Source of the DNA: JAZKFT01 sp040386335 | Lineage (GTDB): Bacteria > Bacteroidota > Bacteroidia > Chitinophagales > Chitinophagaceae | Length of the DNA stretch: 64,000 nt | Direction of reading: 5' to 3' | Assembly (NCBI GenBank): GCA_040386335.1 | Contig: JAZKFT010000026.1 | Location: forward strand, 73,860-137,859 | Shown: piece by piece, positions 54,166 through 62,654 of the stretch | Layout of the letters: the number at the start of each line of letters is the position of its first letter | Position numbering within the stretch: position 1 is the stretch's first letter | Program-made: the position numbers and the translations under genes | Notes under the pieces: model-generated | Told to the model about the DNA's origin: nothing | Database searches by the model: none | Seen by the model: only the letters and a program-made list of their open reading frames with translations

Positions 54166-55080
54166 TTATTCAGTAACCTGGTTTTGGAAACTGTTGAGTA
54201 TCCCGTTGTTGATATTGAATTTTTCACAAAGCTCCTTAATTTTTAAGCCCAGTGCTTTGCTGTAATACGCCGGCATAGAACTGCCATTTGAAAAATACTT
54301 TTCATACCTGGCTAAAAGATGCGGGTAATGTTTTTCGATGGCCCTGAAAACTAAAGTCTTGCTATCAGCATGGCGACTGCCAAACAGGGAGATGCTTGCA
54401 CCCAAAAGATAATGTATGTTGATGCTTTTAAATTCGGTGAACATTCGATCAAGGTTTGCTCCTGTGTCTGAAATAAAGGGCAATAGCGGCATTAAACTCA
54501 CCCCGGTATGAAGACCATCTTTTACGGATGCCCTCATGGCATCCAGGCGTTGGGATGGGGGAGTGGCGCCAGGCTCAAATATTTTGGCAACGGAATGATC
54601 GGTGGTAGAAAATGAGAAGCTGATAAAAACACATTGGCGCAATTGATCCCGCAAATCGGCAGGTAATATGGCTTCTTTATTGATTTGATGCAGCAGGTCA
54701 AAGTCGCGTGTCACCAAATCGGATTTGGTAATAATGTGAACCGGGAATTTATATTTCAGGATCAGTTTCAGAATAGTTCTTGTCAGTTCCCGTTCTTTTT
54801 CAAATTGCAGGTAGGGATCGGTTGCGGAGGAGAGTACAATGATGCCATACTGCCCTTTCTTTGCCCTGTTGTGCAATTGTTTTTCCAATACCTCAATGGC
54901 ATTTGATTTCACCGCCAATTTTTCCTCCATATTAAAACCATACTTGCTGCCCCTGATATAACAATAAAGACAGTTGAATGAACAACCGCTATAAGGATTG
55001 ATCGTATAGTCGTCCAAAAACCAGGAATCTCTTTTCCTGGTTTTATTGAGCATGCTTTTAATCTGTATATCGTGCGGCAT
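54166..55080 (-). CDS. Spl-family radical SAM protein
   Basis: 304 residues. The radical SAM iron-sulfur motif CxxxCxxC is in NPYSGCSFNCLYCYIRG (about residues 33-40). IIVLSSATDPYLQFEKE and the TKSDLVTRDFDLL stretch are shared with PA0069/Rv2578c-type proteins of the spore photoproduct lyase-like group. These proteins are mostly uncharacterised; DNA repair activity should not be assumed without the Spl C-terminal cysteine. Cytoplasmic. It stands convergent to the SnoaL-like gene with a gap of 57 bp. Confidence 0.88.
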   Translation of the reverse strand: MPHDIQIKSMLNKTRKRDSWFLDDYTINPYSGCSFNCLYCYIRGSKYGFNMEEKLAVKSNAIEVLEKQLHNRAKKGQYGIIVLSSATDPYLQFEKERELTRTILKLILKYKFPVHIITKSDLVTRDFDLLHQINKEAILPADLRDQLRQCVFISFSFSTTDHSVAKIFEPGATPPSQRLDAMRASVKDGLHTGVSLMPLLPFISDTGANLDRMFTEFKSINIHYLLGASISLFGSRHADSKTLVFRAIEKHYPHLLARYEKYFSNGSSMPAYYSKALGLKIKELCEKFNINNGILNSFQNQVTE

Positions 55081-55160
55081 ATTTATACAAGCGGACTTTC
55101 AAATCTTATTCGTGTTGAATCACCCCTTTATTTGGGTGTATTAAAAATTGTCGCAGATAT

Positions 55161-55225
55161 GTGCCGTAGGCACTACCTGTTTGTAGAACAGATCTCTAAA
55201 TTTTGCAAATATGCCACGTAGTGGC
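55161..55225. repeat. Two short palindromes with GTA loops
   Basis: GTGCC-GTA-GGCAC (55161-55173) and GCCAC-GTA-GTGGC (55213-55225) are perfect 5-bp stems with the same loop, separated by 39 bp including CTACCTGTTTGTAGAA. The pattern looks like a dispersed intergenic repeat. The rest of 55081-55310 shows nothing further. Confidence 0.6.
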
Positions 55226-55310
55226 TACCCGCATCAGTGGCGCACCTGGGGAACGCAAATCAGCGGCAATTTTAAATGAACCCTTTATTTCGTGTGGCTT
55301 CACCAGGCAT

Positions 55311-56960
55311 TTATTTTACCTTCTTTGCCTCGGTATCCCTGCCGCTTTGATTCAGTAGTACACTTGTCACCTTACCAGAACCGTCCTTTACAAATTGCAA
55401 TTCTGCATCATTTACTTTCAGAAAGAATTTCTCAGTTGTTTCGGCAAACATTTCAACTTTCTCCTGCCCCGTGGCTTGTAGAAAAATCCGGTCTTTTTCC
55501 CTTGTCACCACAAAAAGGAACGTGGGTGTAATTTCATATTCACCTACATAGGTTGCCAGGATATTGGGGTCTACTTGTATTGCTACCGGCACCGGTATCG
55601 CCTTATTGGTCTTGTTCCAAACCTCGCTGCCGTCGCGGCCTTTAGTGGTGAGGGCGGTTACACCACGCTTAGCATCCCGGGTAAATGCGATCGTAAGCAA
55701 TGCATCGTCAAAGAAAAACTGGTCTTTTTGATAGGCGTGGATCTTGAATTTTGGGCCTTTGCCGCGTTGAGACAACAACTGGTTTTCCGAAAGCGTGATG
55801 ATTCGTTGCTCTGATTTCGCATTTTCGTACACCCCGGTATATCCTTTTAAATCGCCGGTCTCAATAGGTATGGCTTTGTAGTCGTAAGGTTTTCCTAAAG
55901 CCAGCGCAGCGAGCTTTGTCGTAATATCTCCGGGTGATATGCATTCGCAATTGGAGAAAACGGTTACAAAAACATCTTCCTGTGGTACATAAATGGCCAT
56001 CGTTGAAAAACCGTTGATGCCGCCACTATGCTCAATAGTTGGGCTTTCCTGCACATAACGTAAACCCCAACCGTATCCATAACTCGTCTCTTTACCATCT
56101 GAGAGAACATACTTTTTATGCGCTTTCTTCAGCGTTTCATTTTTAACCAACTTATTAGCAAAAACAGCCTGGTGCCATTTAAACAAATCTTCTACGGTGG
56201 ATTGTATCGAGCCGGCAGCATAAGGTTGCGTCATGCTCATGGAGTGCGCGTTTTCAATACCGCTGTCGCCCCTGGTATAACCGGCGACCCTGTTTTTAAC
56301 GATCCTTGCATCGGTTCCGTAGAGCGTGTTAGTCATGCCCAGCGGCTTGAAAAAGTTTTCTTCCAGGTATTGCGGGTAGGTTTTGCCCGTAATTTTTTCA
56401 ATGATATAGCCGAGTAAGAAATAGCCGGAATTATTGTAGTTCCATTTGGTGCCCGGCACAAAATTCATAGGTTGGTTCTTGAAATGGTCGATCATTTCGG
56501 CGGGCTTCAAATCCATATTGATCCTACCAATAAAATCTTTCATACCGGTATAGCTCTGTATGCCCGAGGTATGGGTGAGCAAATGTTCAATGGTGATCTT
56601 ACTGTTCTGCGTGGGATAATCAGGGATGAATTTCGTGATCTCGTCCTGCAGATTGAGTTTGCCCTGTTCCATCAATTGCAAAATAGCAACGGCAGTAAAT
56701 TGTTTGGTAATCGATCCGATCCTGAAAACATGGTCCAATTTCATGGGAACGCCTAACTCTATGCTTGCCATGCCAAAGGCCTTTTTATAGATCACCTGGC
56801 CTTTTCTGGCAACCAGCGCGGTAGCGCCTGTTTCATTTGTTTTAAATGCCGCCGACAGGATCTTGTCAAAGCCAGCTGCCAGTTCCTGGTCGCTTTTTGG
56901 TTGCGCATAACTAATATGAAACAGGAGGCCCAAAACGAGCACCAGTAGTTGATTTTTCAT
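55311..56960 (-). CDS. Exported serine hydrolase, class C beta-lactamase-like
   Basis: 549 residues, signal peptide (LLVLVLGLLFHISYAQ). Active-site motifs: Ser83-x-x-Lys86 (IGSITKQFT), Tyr175-x-Asn177 (WNYNNSGY) and HSGGINGF as the third element. The catalytic domain ends near residue 360. The remaining C-terminal part is a beta-barrel of the kind found in bacterial D-aminopeptidase/esterase relatives (strands TYVGEYEITPTFLFVV). Such enzymes are peptidases or esterases of the periplasm; beta-lactam hydrolysis is not implied. Confidence 0.9.
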   Translation of the reverse strand: MKNQLLVLVLGLLFHISYAQPKSDQELAAGFDKILSAAFKTNETGATALVARKGQVIYKKAFGMASIELGVPMKLDHVFRIGSITKQFTAVAILQLMEQGKLNLQDEITKFIPDYPTQNSKITIEHLLTHTSGIQSYTGMKDFIGRINMDLKPAEMIDHFKNQPMNFVPGTKWNYNNSGYFLLGYIIEKITGKTYPQYLEENFFKPLGMTNTLYGTDARIVKNRVAGYTRGDSGIENAHSMSMTQPYAAGSIQSTVEDLFKWHQAVFANKLVKNETLKKAHKKYVLSDGKETSYGYGWGLRYVQESPTIEHSGGINGFSTMAIYVPQEDVFVTVFSNCECISPGDITTKLAALALGKPYDYKAIPIETGDLKGYTGVYENAKSEQRIITLSENQLLSQRGKGPKFKIHAYQKDQFFFDDALLTIAFTRDAKRGVTALTTKGRDGSEVWNKTNKAIPVPVAIQVDPNILATYVGEYEITPTFLFVVTREKDRIFLQATGQEKVEMFAETTEKFFLKVNDAELQFVKDGSGKVTSVLLNQSGRDTEAKKVK

Positions 56961-56993
56961 TATTCAATTATTTTTTAGGATCGAGGATGTTGG

Positions 56994-58283
56994 TTACACA
57001 AAAAATAGCAACACGATGATAGCGCAAATAAAAATGACACCATAACCAACGAACAGGTATTTTCTAAGCGTGCGGCTTCCTGCCCAGATACCGATACCCA
57101 TTTTTACAAATGTATTACTGATGGTGGCGATCAACACTGCTTTTGCCGCCAACCCAAAATCAAGATTAAGGCCGGCCAGTTTGGAAACCGAAATGGTGAT
57201 CGCATCAATATCCGAAAGACCGGCAACCGCGCTGGAGATCAGCATACCCTTTTCGCCCAGTTCCTGGTTGGCATAGCTCACAGCTAGTAAAATAACGCAG
57301 TAAATGATGCCAAATACCAGGGCGCCCTGTAGATCAAGTGGTTTGCCCTGCCGGATGGCGGAAGCCGGTTGTTCTTTGCCCCGGTGTTTAAAATACAGGA
57401 ACAACGTAACGCCAATCGCCGCCAGGAATACTGGAATGAACGCACCGTAGCTTTGCTGAAACAAAGCTTTATTAAAAACAAAGACCCATACAAATACCCG
57501 GACGATCATAATGGAGGAAGCTGCAAGAATAGCGATGGCGCAACTGAGCGAATGCGCTTCATTTTCTTTGCTCTTTTTGGCAAACACCCAGGTAACGGCC
57601 GTGCTGGAAACAAGACCGCCAATGATGCCGCTGAGCAAAATGCCCTTTCGCGAATCCATAAATTTCATCAGCATATAACCGACAAATCCCAGGCCCGAAG
57701 TGAGGATGATCACCCAGCCAATTTCACGCGGATTTAAAACATTGAATGGGCCAAAAGTTTTATCTGGCAGAAATGGAAATACCAGCAGGGCCATAACCAC
57801 AAAGCGGATAAAATCGTACAATTCTTCGCCTGTGATTTTCCCGATAGCAGCATGCATTTTAAGTTTTGATGAAAGCAATACCAACACTACCACAGTGACT
57901 ACCAGGGCTACCTGTATAAAGCCCAAAAAAGCAAGTGTGCCCAGCAGGAACCCGATAACCACGGAAAATTCTGTGGTAGCGCCTACGTTTCCTTTGGTGG
58001 CTGTGATACTATATGAAATGCCGGTTAAAACAGCTACCACTGCAAACACAAAAAAGTAGACCCAGGGCGACAGCACATAAAAACACAGGCCGCCCAAAAA
58101 GCCCAATAATGCAACAAAAATAAAAGTTCGGATGCCGGCAAAGTTTTCGGTTTTTTCTTTCAGGGCAGTGTGCTGCCGTTCCAGGCCAATAAGTGCGCCA
58201 ATACCAATTGTTACAAACAACCTGGTAAAAAACGCGGCCTGCGTTAATTTAAATCCCGCGGTATCTACGATCAGTTCATCCAT
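56994..58283 (-). CDS. MgtC/SapB-DUF4010 membrane protein
   Basis: 429 residues and about twelve helices. N-terminal MgtC/SapB domain (about 18-140: IGIGALIGLERQ, FAGIRTFIFVALLG, GNVGATTEFSVVIGFLLG) joined to DUF4010 (about 170-425: SGIIGGLVSSTAVTWVFAKKS, SAVAGLSDIDAITISVS, ISNTFVKMGIG). These fusions are inner-membrane proteins of unknown transport role; MgtC itself modulates the F1Fo ATPase and magnesium adaptation. The last gene before the cassette array; it is transcribed away from the array. Confidence 0.9.
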   Translation of the reverse strand: MDELIVDTAGFKLTQAAFFTRLFVTIGIGALIGLERQHTALKEKTENFAGIRTFIFVALLGFLGGLCFYVLSPWVYFFVFAVVAVLTGISYSITATKGNVGATTEFSVVIGFLLGTLAFLGFIQVALVVTVVVLVLLSSKLKMHAAIGKITGEELYDFIRFVVMALLVFPFLPDKTFGPFNVLNPREIGWVIILTSGLGFVGYMLMKFMDSRKGILLSGIIGGLVSSTAVTWVFAKKSKENEAHSLSCAIAILAASSIMIVRVFVWVFVFNKALFQQSYGAFIPVFLAAIGVTLFLYFKHRGKEQPASAIRQGKPLDLQGALVFGIIYCVILLAVSYANQELGEKGMLISSAVAGLSDIDAITISVSKLAGLNLDFGLAAKAVLIATISNTFVKMGIGIWAGSRTLRKYLFVGYGVIFICAIIVLLFFV

Positions 58284-58441
58284 AAGTCAGGCATGCAATC
58301 GGCATCCATAAATATATTATAAAGATGTGGTTTGGCGTACAATTATGTCGTGTTGACTGATTTCAAAGTTCCACCCTCTTTTTGCTGATGTACCCTGGTA
58401 AAATGGCGCTACCCGTTGCGGAAAGCCAGGGTGCAAAAATG

Positions 58442-58579
58442 TATTGCCGTCACTCTCGGGGACTGGACTTCTTTGACGCTTTTTCTCATAAAGAATTGAT
58501 TGAATCCAGGCCAGGCCAATTGTTGCTCCGATTTGGAAAGCCGGGGTGTGACGGCTATATTTGAGTAAGCCGCCATATT
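58442..58579. repeat. attC-like element E0 (left end of cassette array)
   Basis: Arms 58442-58461 (TATTGCCGTCACTCTCGGGG) and 58541-58559 are complementary at about 15 of 19 positions around an 80-bp loop. It is followed by AAGCCGCCATATT (58567-58579), whose complement appears downstream of the next gene. The 307-bp gap 58284-58590 holds only this element. Confidence 0.6.
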
Positions 58580-58590
58580 ACACGACCGCT

Positions 58591-59262
58591 ATGACATTTG
58601 AAGATTTTAAAACGCATTTTGAAAAATTCAGCAAAATTGACACCGCTGAAAAACTTGCTATTTGTCAGAACCAATATGAAAAGCATCTTTTACACATTGA
58701 AGACGAACAATTTTTTGAGCCTTTAACACAACGTTTAAGTGACGACATAATAAGTCAATATGAGAAAAATTTGAATAACATTTTCCTTTTCGACAAAATC
58801 CAAGACAATCAATGTTACTTTTTGGTAAGACCATCATTTGAGCCAGAAAACTTATTGACTCTTGAATACCAAAAAGACGGGTACTTGTTGACACATACAA
58901 CTTTGACCAAAAATTATTGGACCTTATTTTATGCCGACAATAAAATAGTGGACGTTCCAAAAGTTACGGTAAAGTCTGAACTGAATAAAAAAACTGGGGA
59001 TATACTTTTTTCGTTGCTTGACAAAACCATCATTGATGCGAGACAACCAAAGGCAAATGGTTTTACTTTAGACGGCGTTGTTTATAGGTTATCGAAACTT
59101 TATAACGATGGACAAAGAATTGTTGGTAAGCACTCACCAAGCGACACTTCAAAATCTGGAAAAATTATTGGAATTATGCAAGAACTAATCGACAACATTG
59201 AATATTTAGACGACACTACCCTTTCAAACATAAGCACAAAAATTACAGGCCTGCAAGACTGA
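58591..59262 (+). CDS. Cassette 1 protein, unknown
   Basis: 223 residues from the ATG at 58591; an upstream in-frame TTG would run into the flanking repeat. Mostly helical N-terminal half (MTFEDFKTHFEKFSKID, AEKLAICQNQYEKHLLH), then strands around CYFLVRPSFEPENLLTLEYQ, read as FLVRPSFEPENLLTLEY, and a C-terminal helical end. No known family recognised. AT-rich and Asp/Lys-rich, unlike the preceding core genes. Flanked by AAGCCGCCATATT (58567) and AATACGGCGGCTT (59265), complementary at 12 of 13 positions. Possibly a mobile cargo gene; function unknown. Confidence 0.75.
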   Translation: MTFEDFKTHFEKFSKIDTAEKLAICQNQYEKHLLHIEDEQFFEPLTQRLSDDIISQYEKNLNNIFLFDKIQDNQCYFLVRPSFEPENLLTLEYQKDGYLLTHTTLTKNYWTLFYADNKIVDVPKVTVKSELNKKTGDILFSLLDKTIIDARQPKANGFTLDGVVYRLSKLYNDGQRIVGKHSPSDTSKSGKIIGIMQELIDNIEYLDDTTLSNISTKITGLQD

Positions 59263-59264
59263 CC

Positions 59265-59415
59265 AATACGGCGGCTTACATGGGTTTTGTGTTATGGTGG
59301 GCTGACGAACAAAGGCTTATCTTTAGTTTTTCAATTGGGCTTTTGGTTATGGGTTGGGCTGACGTTCCCTGATTCCCACCACAACACAAAGCCCTAAAAC
59401 GTTGGCAGCAAGTTA
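59265..59415. repeat. attC-like element E1
   Basis: Begins AATACGGCGGCTT (59265-59277). Arms 59280-59301 (ATGGGTTTTGTGTTATGGTG...) and 59375-59395 pair at about 18 of 21 positions, with a loop of about 73 bp. Ends AAAACGTTGGCAGCAAGTTA; the part from 59401 matches the next gene's downstream side, not this element's start. Confidence 0.75.
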
Positions 59416-59428
59416 AGACAGACTCATT

Positions 59429-59941
59429 ATGGCAAGCAGTTTTATAGGTTTTAAGGACAATGGATTTTGGGCAAGAGACGGCTTTGTAGAATCATTTCAG
59501 CTATTACTATTTGAGGAAATACAGCTTCAATACCAAGACCAATTTGAATGGCTCAATAACTACAAAAAGAACTTAGCACTTCAATCTTTGCCGTTAATTT
59601 ATGGTGGAATGTCTATGTGTCTTGACGAAACTTTGACAGACAGCAATCGTACTGCAATAATTCTAGAATTACTTGACGACATCGGAAAGAAAATTGTCAA
59701 CGACAATGAATATCTAACTGGGACACACCTAAACTCACTTCGCAAAACAGTAAGAAATTATTTAGTTGACATGAAAGAATTTGATTGGGACGAAAAAGAA
59801 ATTGAGAAACAATTAAAGGACGGACACTATGGAGAATTGCCTTTTGAAAAGTATAAAAGAGGATTCAGTTTGTTAAGAGCGCTTGTTGTTGGACAGTTAA
59901 ATATCAAAGCGGACACAGAAATTACTTATTGGGGCGACTAA
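59429..59941 (+). CDS. Cassette 2 protein, unknown
   Basis: 170 residues, largely helical and acidic. Features: FKDNGFWARDGFVESFQLLLFEE (read as NGFWARDGFVESFQLLLF), a Leu-rich middle and a C-terminal end with ITYWGD. No recognised family. Its size and Asp/Glu content are like those of immunity-type proteins, but that is only a resemblance. GTTGGCAGCAAGTTA (59401-59415) lies before the gene and TAACCTGCTGCCAAC (59939-59953) after it, complementary at 14 of 15 positions. Confidence 0.75.
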   Translation: MASSFIGFKDNGFWARDGFVESFQLLLFEEIQLQYQDQFEWLNNYKKNLALQSLPLIYGGMSMCLDETLTDSNRTAIILELLDDIGKKIVNDNEYLTGTHLNSLRKTVRNYLVDMKEFDWDEKEIEKQLKDGHYGELPFEKYKRGFSLLRALVVGQLNIKADTEITYWGD

Positions 59942-60149
59942 CCTGCTGCCAACAGAATGGTTTACTGCTATACTGGCTGACGTAGTATCAATCGGCTATA
60001 AGAACATTGTTCAGCTGTTATTCGGCGGACGGAGCACAATTGAGATTTTATATTTATATTGAGCATCAGTTTTTCAATCTACTGCTGTCCAGGCTTACCT
60101 TTTTCAAATGCCAGTACAGCAGTAAGCCTTTACCGCTGTGCGGCATTAA
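59942..60149. repeat. attC-like element E2
   Basis: Starts CCTGCTGCCAAC. Arms GGTTTACTGCTATACTGGC (59959-59977) and GCCAGTACAGCAGTAAGCC (60110-60128) pair at 17 of 19 positions. The loop of about 130 bp carries TGAGCATCAGTTTTTCAATC, shared with E5 and E6. Ends with GCGGCATTAA (60140-60149), directly before the next start codon. Confidence 0.8.
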
Positions 60150-60150
60150 T

Positions 60151-60678
60151 ATGACAACTTCTTCTGACTTTGACTTTTTTTTAAAACATGGATTTATTAA
60201 AGGACTCAGCAAAGGTTCCTCAATGAATATCTTATTGACTAAATACGGGACTGACAATTGGTATGTAAAGCATATCGAAAACAATGGACTTATCTACGGC
60301 ATTATAAAAATTGGCTTTATAGAGTTTCATATTTATAATGAGAAAGTCAATGGCATAAGTTATCGACCAGACCTTCCATTTCCCAAAAAAGACTTTAAGG
60401 GAGTGACAATTCCCTGGATTTATAAAATCATTGAAATATCCAAAATTGAGGACAATTTAAAAGCAAAAAAAATAGATTATAGAAGATACCTTGTAAACGG
60501 ACCTTCGAAATTATTTGCAACAGCGGGAGCTGAATTAATGCTTGACGATGGAGTGCATACATTTATTGACACCGAAGGCGGGGTGACATTTTTGTTTGAA
60601 ACCAACAAAAAAACTTGCAAACTTGAAGCGTATCAAATTTGCAAATACTTTGACATTCATAAACTGGATGTAATTTAA
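60151..60678 (+). CDS. Cassette 3 protein, unknown
   Basis: 175 residues from the ATG at 60151; the longer open frame upstream is the loop of element E2 and not coding. Mixed alpha/beta: FDFFLKHGFIKGLSKGSSM, then IKIGFIEFHIYNEKVNGISY (20), a basic middle and GVTFLFETNKKTCKLEAYQ. The motif set (beta hairpin plus YRPDLPFPKK) resembles small immunity or SMI1-type proteins loosely; not certain. Flanks GCGGCATTAA (60140) and TTAACGACCGC (60675) are complementary with one gap. AT-rich. Confidence 0.7.
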   Translation: MTTSSDFDFFLKHGFIKGLSKGSSMNILLTKYGTDNWYVKHIENNGLIYGIIKIGFIEFHIYNEKVNGISYRPDLPFPKKDFKGVTIPWIYKIIEISKIEDNLKAKKIDYRRYLVNGPSKLFATAGAELMLDDGVHTFIDTEGGVTFLFETNKKTCKLEAYQICKYFDIHKLDVI

Positions 60679-60886
60679 CGACCGCCCAATTCGGTTTGGC
60701 GGCCTGTCGGATGAAGGGCGATCAATCGGCTTCTTTTCGCTACTCAACTTCGGTTTCAGCGGATGAATAAAGCCGGGGCAGCAGAATAAACAATGAACTT
60801 TTATTTATACATTTAGCAGCGGCAATCGGCTGACATAGCACGGACGACCGCCACACAGTCAAGCCTTAAACGTTGGTGGTCAGGCC
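60675..60886. repeat. attC-like element E3
   Basis: Starts TTAACGACCGC. Arms TCGGTTTGGCGGCCTGTCGG (60691-60710) and the GACCGCCACACAGTCAAGCC region (60846-60865) pair partially. Loop shares GGAATAAAGCCGGGGCAGC-type and TGAACTTTTATTTATACATT segments with E4. Ends GTTGGTGGTCAGGCC (60872-60886). Confidence 0.75.
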
Positions 60887-60924
60887 ATGAGACCCCACAA
60901 TTTTGACGAATAAAATTTTATTAA

Positions 60925-61458
60925 ATGACAGATATAAATTTTGCACCTTTTCCAGTTTTGACAACTGAAAGTTTAACCCTTAGACAACCAACAACTGATG
61001 ACCAGCGAGATATTCTTGCTTTGCGTTCTGACCCGGAAATAAACAAATATCTTGGAAGACAACCAAGTAGGACAATTGAAGACGCAATAAACTTTATCAA
61101 AAAAGTTAACGATAACACTGAGAAAAACAACTCAATTTATTGGGTAATTACTTTTACGAAGACAAAAGAATTTGTTGGGACAATTTGCCTATTCGACTTT
61201 TCAAAAGAAAAAAATAGTTGCGAAATTGGTTATGAACTTATGACAAAATTTCAAGGACAAGGAATAATGAAAGAAGCCACCAAAAAGGTTATTGATTATG
61301 CCTTTCAGACAATTCAGTTTCAAAAAATAGTAGCATTTACTCATAATGACAATCAGAATTCAACTAAACTATTGGAAAAGTTTGATTTTAAAAAATCAGG
61401 TGAGGCTGACAAAGAAACCCCTGACCTTAATATTTTCACTTTGACAAACTCAAATTGA
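60925..61458 (+). CDS. Cassette 4: GNAT N-acetyltransferase (RimJ/RimL type)
   Basis: 177 residues. GNAT fold: TESLTLRQPTTDDQRDILAL at the start (strand 1 and helix 1), VGTICLFDFSKEKNSCEIGYEL (read as EIGYELMTKFQGQGIMKEA for the acetyl-CoA loop), VIDYAFQTIQFQKIVAFTH and SSTKLLEKFDFKK-like end (here NSTKLLEKFDFKKSG). The Q-G-Q-G loop is the pyrophosphate-binding signature, consistent with acetyl transfer to a protein N-terminus or small amine. GNAT genes are frequent integron cargo. Flanks GTTGGTGGTCAGGCC (60872) and the 61490-61506 segment are complementary at 11 of 17 positions, most mismatches being transitions. Confidence 0.88.
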   Translation: MTDINFAPFPVLTTESLTLRQPTTDDQRDILALRSDPEINKYLGRQPSRTIEDAINFIKKVNDNTEKNNSIYWVITFTKTKEFVGTICLFDFSKEKNSCEIGYELMTKFQGQGIMKEATKKVIDYAFQTIQFQKIVAFTHNDNQNSTKLLEKFDFKKSGEADKETPDLNIFTLTNSN

Positions 61459-61489
61459 CAACAATTAGCAAAATATAGTAAGAATAAAA

Positions 61490-61701
61490 GCCCGAACCGC
61501 TAACATTGGGTTTGGCGGTATGGCGGGTGATGTAAGATCAATCGGCTTCTTACCGCTAATCAGAATCAGTTCCAGCTGAGGAATAAAGCCGGGGCAGCGA
61601 TACAACCAATGAACTTTTATCTATACATTTAGTTGCGGCTATCGGCTGAGGTAACACGGACGACCGCCACACCGCCAAGCCGTGAACGTAAGCGGTAATG
61701 C
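61490..61701. repeat. attC-like element E4
   Basis: Starts GCCCGAACCGCTAACAT (61490-61506). Arms GGGTTTGGCGGTATGGCGGG (61508-61527) and GACCGCCACACCGCCAAGCC (61662-61681) pair at about 17 of 20 positions. Loop is a close relative of the E3 loop. Ends ACGTAAGCGGTAATGC (61686-61701). Confidence 0.8.
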
Positions 61702-61714
61702 AACACGAAACTTC

Positions 61715-62617
61715 ATGCGATTCTTAAACCGATATTTAACTTTTGACAGAAACAAGAAAATCAATCAACTTCTCGACAAACTAAGTATTCCATTTAAAGA
61801 GGAAGAAAAATCGTTAGGAGAAGGCAGTGATTATTATTCACTTGAATTTTTCCTTTATGAAGAGGATATTTATTTTAAAAGCAAATCAAAAGAAGTTGCG
61901 AAGTTTAAAATAGAACCGCAAATCGGAACGGAATTTTCAAAGGAAGACGAAGAAAATGCAGAATGGTTTTGGATGTCTACGGGACAATTTGGTTACCCAC
62001 AACCCCAAGACAATTATTTTGCATTGACATACTCAAATGAGAACGTTTGTTTGCAATGCCAAATTGGAAAACAACAAATCAATTCATTTAGACTAAAAGC
62101 TGAACCAAAAGCAAAGCATAGTCAGTTCTTAGGATTGAATTGGATATTTGATGAATTATTTGTTCGAGAGCAAGCAATAGAATGTTTTGCAAAAAACAAG
62201 ATAGGTGGAATACGCTATTCACGTCCTGTTTTGAACAAGACAAAACTTCCTTCAGAAACATTGCAACAACTTCATGTTGATACAATTTTGCAATTGGGCT
62301 TATTGACAGATGATCTTGAATTTGAAATATGTCAGAAACCCACGGACAAAAAACAAATTGCTTTCATTAAAACGCAAAATCCAAGTTATTTGGAAAAAGA
62401 ATTTTGTGGGCATAAAAAATATAATTTTCCTAAAAGAGGAGCAATGACATTTAAAAAGGAAATTTTTGTAAATCAACCAGACTTTGTAAAACCGTTTGAG
62501 TGGTTTGGTAGCGGAGGGAGCGCTACAAGACCAATACTTGTATCACAAAAGGTTCGACAATTAGTAATTAAACACAAGTTGCGTGGAGCTTCTTTTACAC
62601 CAATTACGCTGATTTAA
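61715..62617 (+). CDS. Cassette 5 protein, possibly immunity-like
   Basis: 300 residues from the ATG at 61715; the GTG at 61682 lies inside the flanking repeat. N-terminus FLNRYLTFDRNKKINQLLDK, middle with GWFW-like ENAEWFWMSTGQFGYPQPQD, and the C-terminus SATRPILVSQKVRQLV and HKLRGASFTPITL. The 'ILVS-x-R-x-L--KHKL-G--F-P' end recalls Imm11/DUF1629 or double-CXXCG immunity proteins, but CXXCG motifs are not evident. Function unknown. CGTAAGCGGTAATGC (61687) and GCACTACCGCTTGCA (62630) flank it, complementary at 12 of 15 positions. Confidence 0.7.
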   Translation: MRFLNRYLTFDRNKKINQLLDKLSIPFKEEEKSLGEGSDYYSLEFFLYEEDIYFKSKSKEVAKFKIEPQIGTEFSKEDEENAEWFWMSTGQFGYPQPQDNYFALTYSNENVCLQCQIGKQQINSFRLKAEPKAKHSQFLGLNWIFDELFVREQAIECFAKNKIGGIRYSRPVLNKTKLPSETLQQLHVDTILQLGLLTDDLEFEICQKPTDKKQIAFIKTQNPSYLEKEFCGHKKYNFPKRGAMTFKKEIFVNQPDFVKPFEWFGSGGSATRPILVSQKVRQLVIKHKLRGASFTPITLI

Positions 62618-62629
62618 ATGGACACCCAT

Positions 62630-62654
62630 GCACTACCGCTTGCATTGAACGAAC
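62630..62654. repeat. Remnant of an attC-like junction
   Basis: The right flank of cassette 5 (GCACTACCGCTTGCA, 62630-62644) is followed after only 10 bp by the next start codon. The arms and loop seen in every other junction are missing, so a deletion or two-gene cassette is likely. Confidence 0.5.

Noticed and set aside
54166..55080. Assignment as a true spore photoproduct lyase
   Set aside because: Only the radical SAM CxxxCxxC motif and general Spl-like features are visible; no evidence for the lyase-specific C-terminal cysteine, and the organism type does not form endospores.
58382..58564. 60-codon plus-strand open frame before the cassette array
   Set aside because: It overlaps the hairpin element E0 and has no recognisable composition; most likely non-coding.
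60007..60150. Upstream extension of the cassette 3 reading frame
   Set aside because: This stretch is the loop and right arm of element E2, shared with E5 and E6, so translation most likely starts at 60151.
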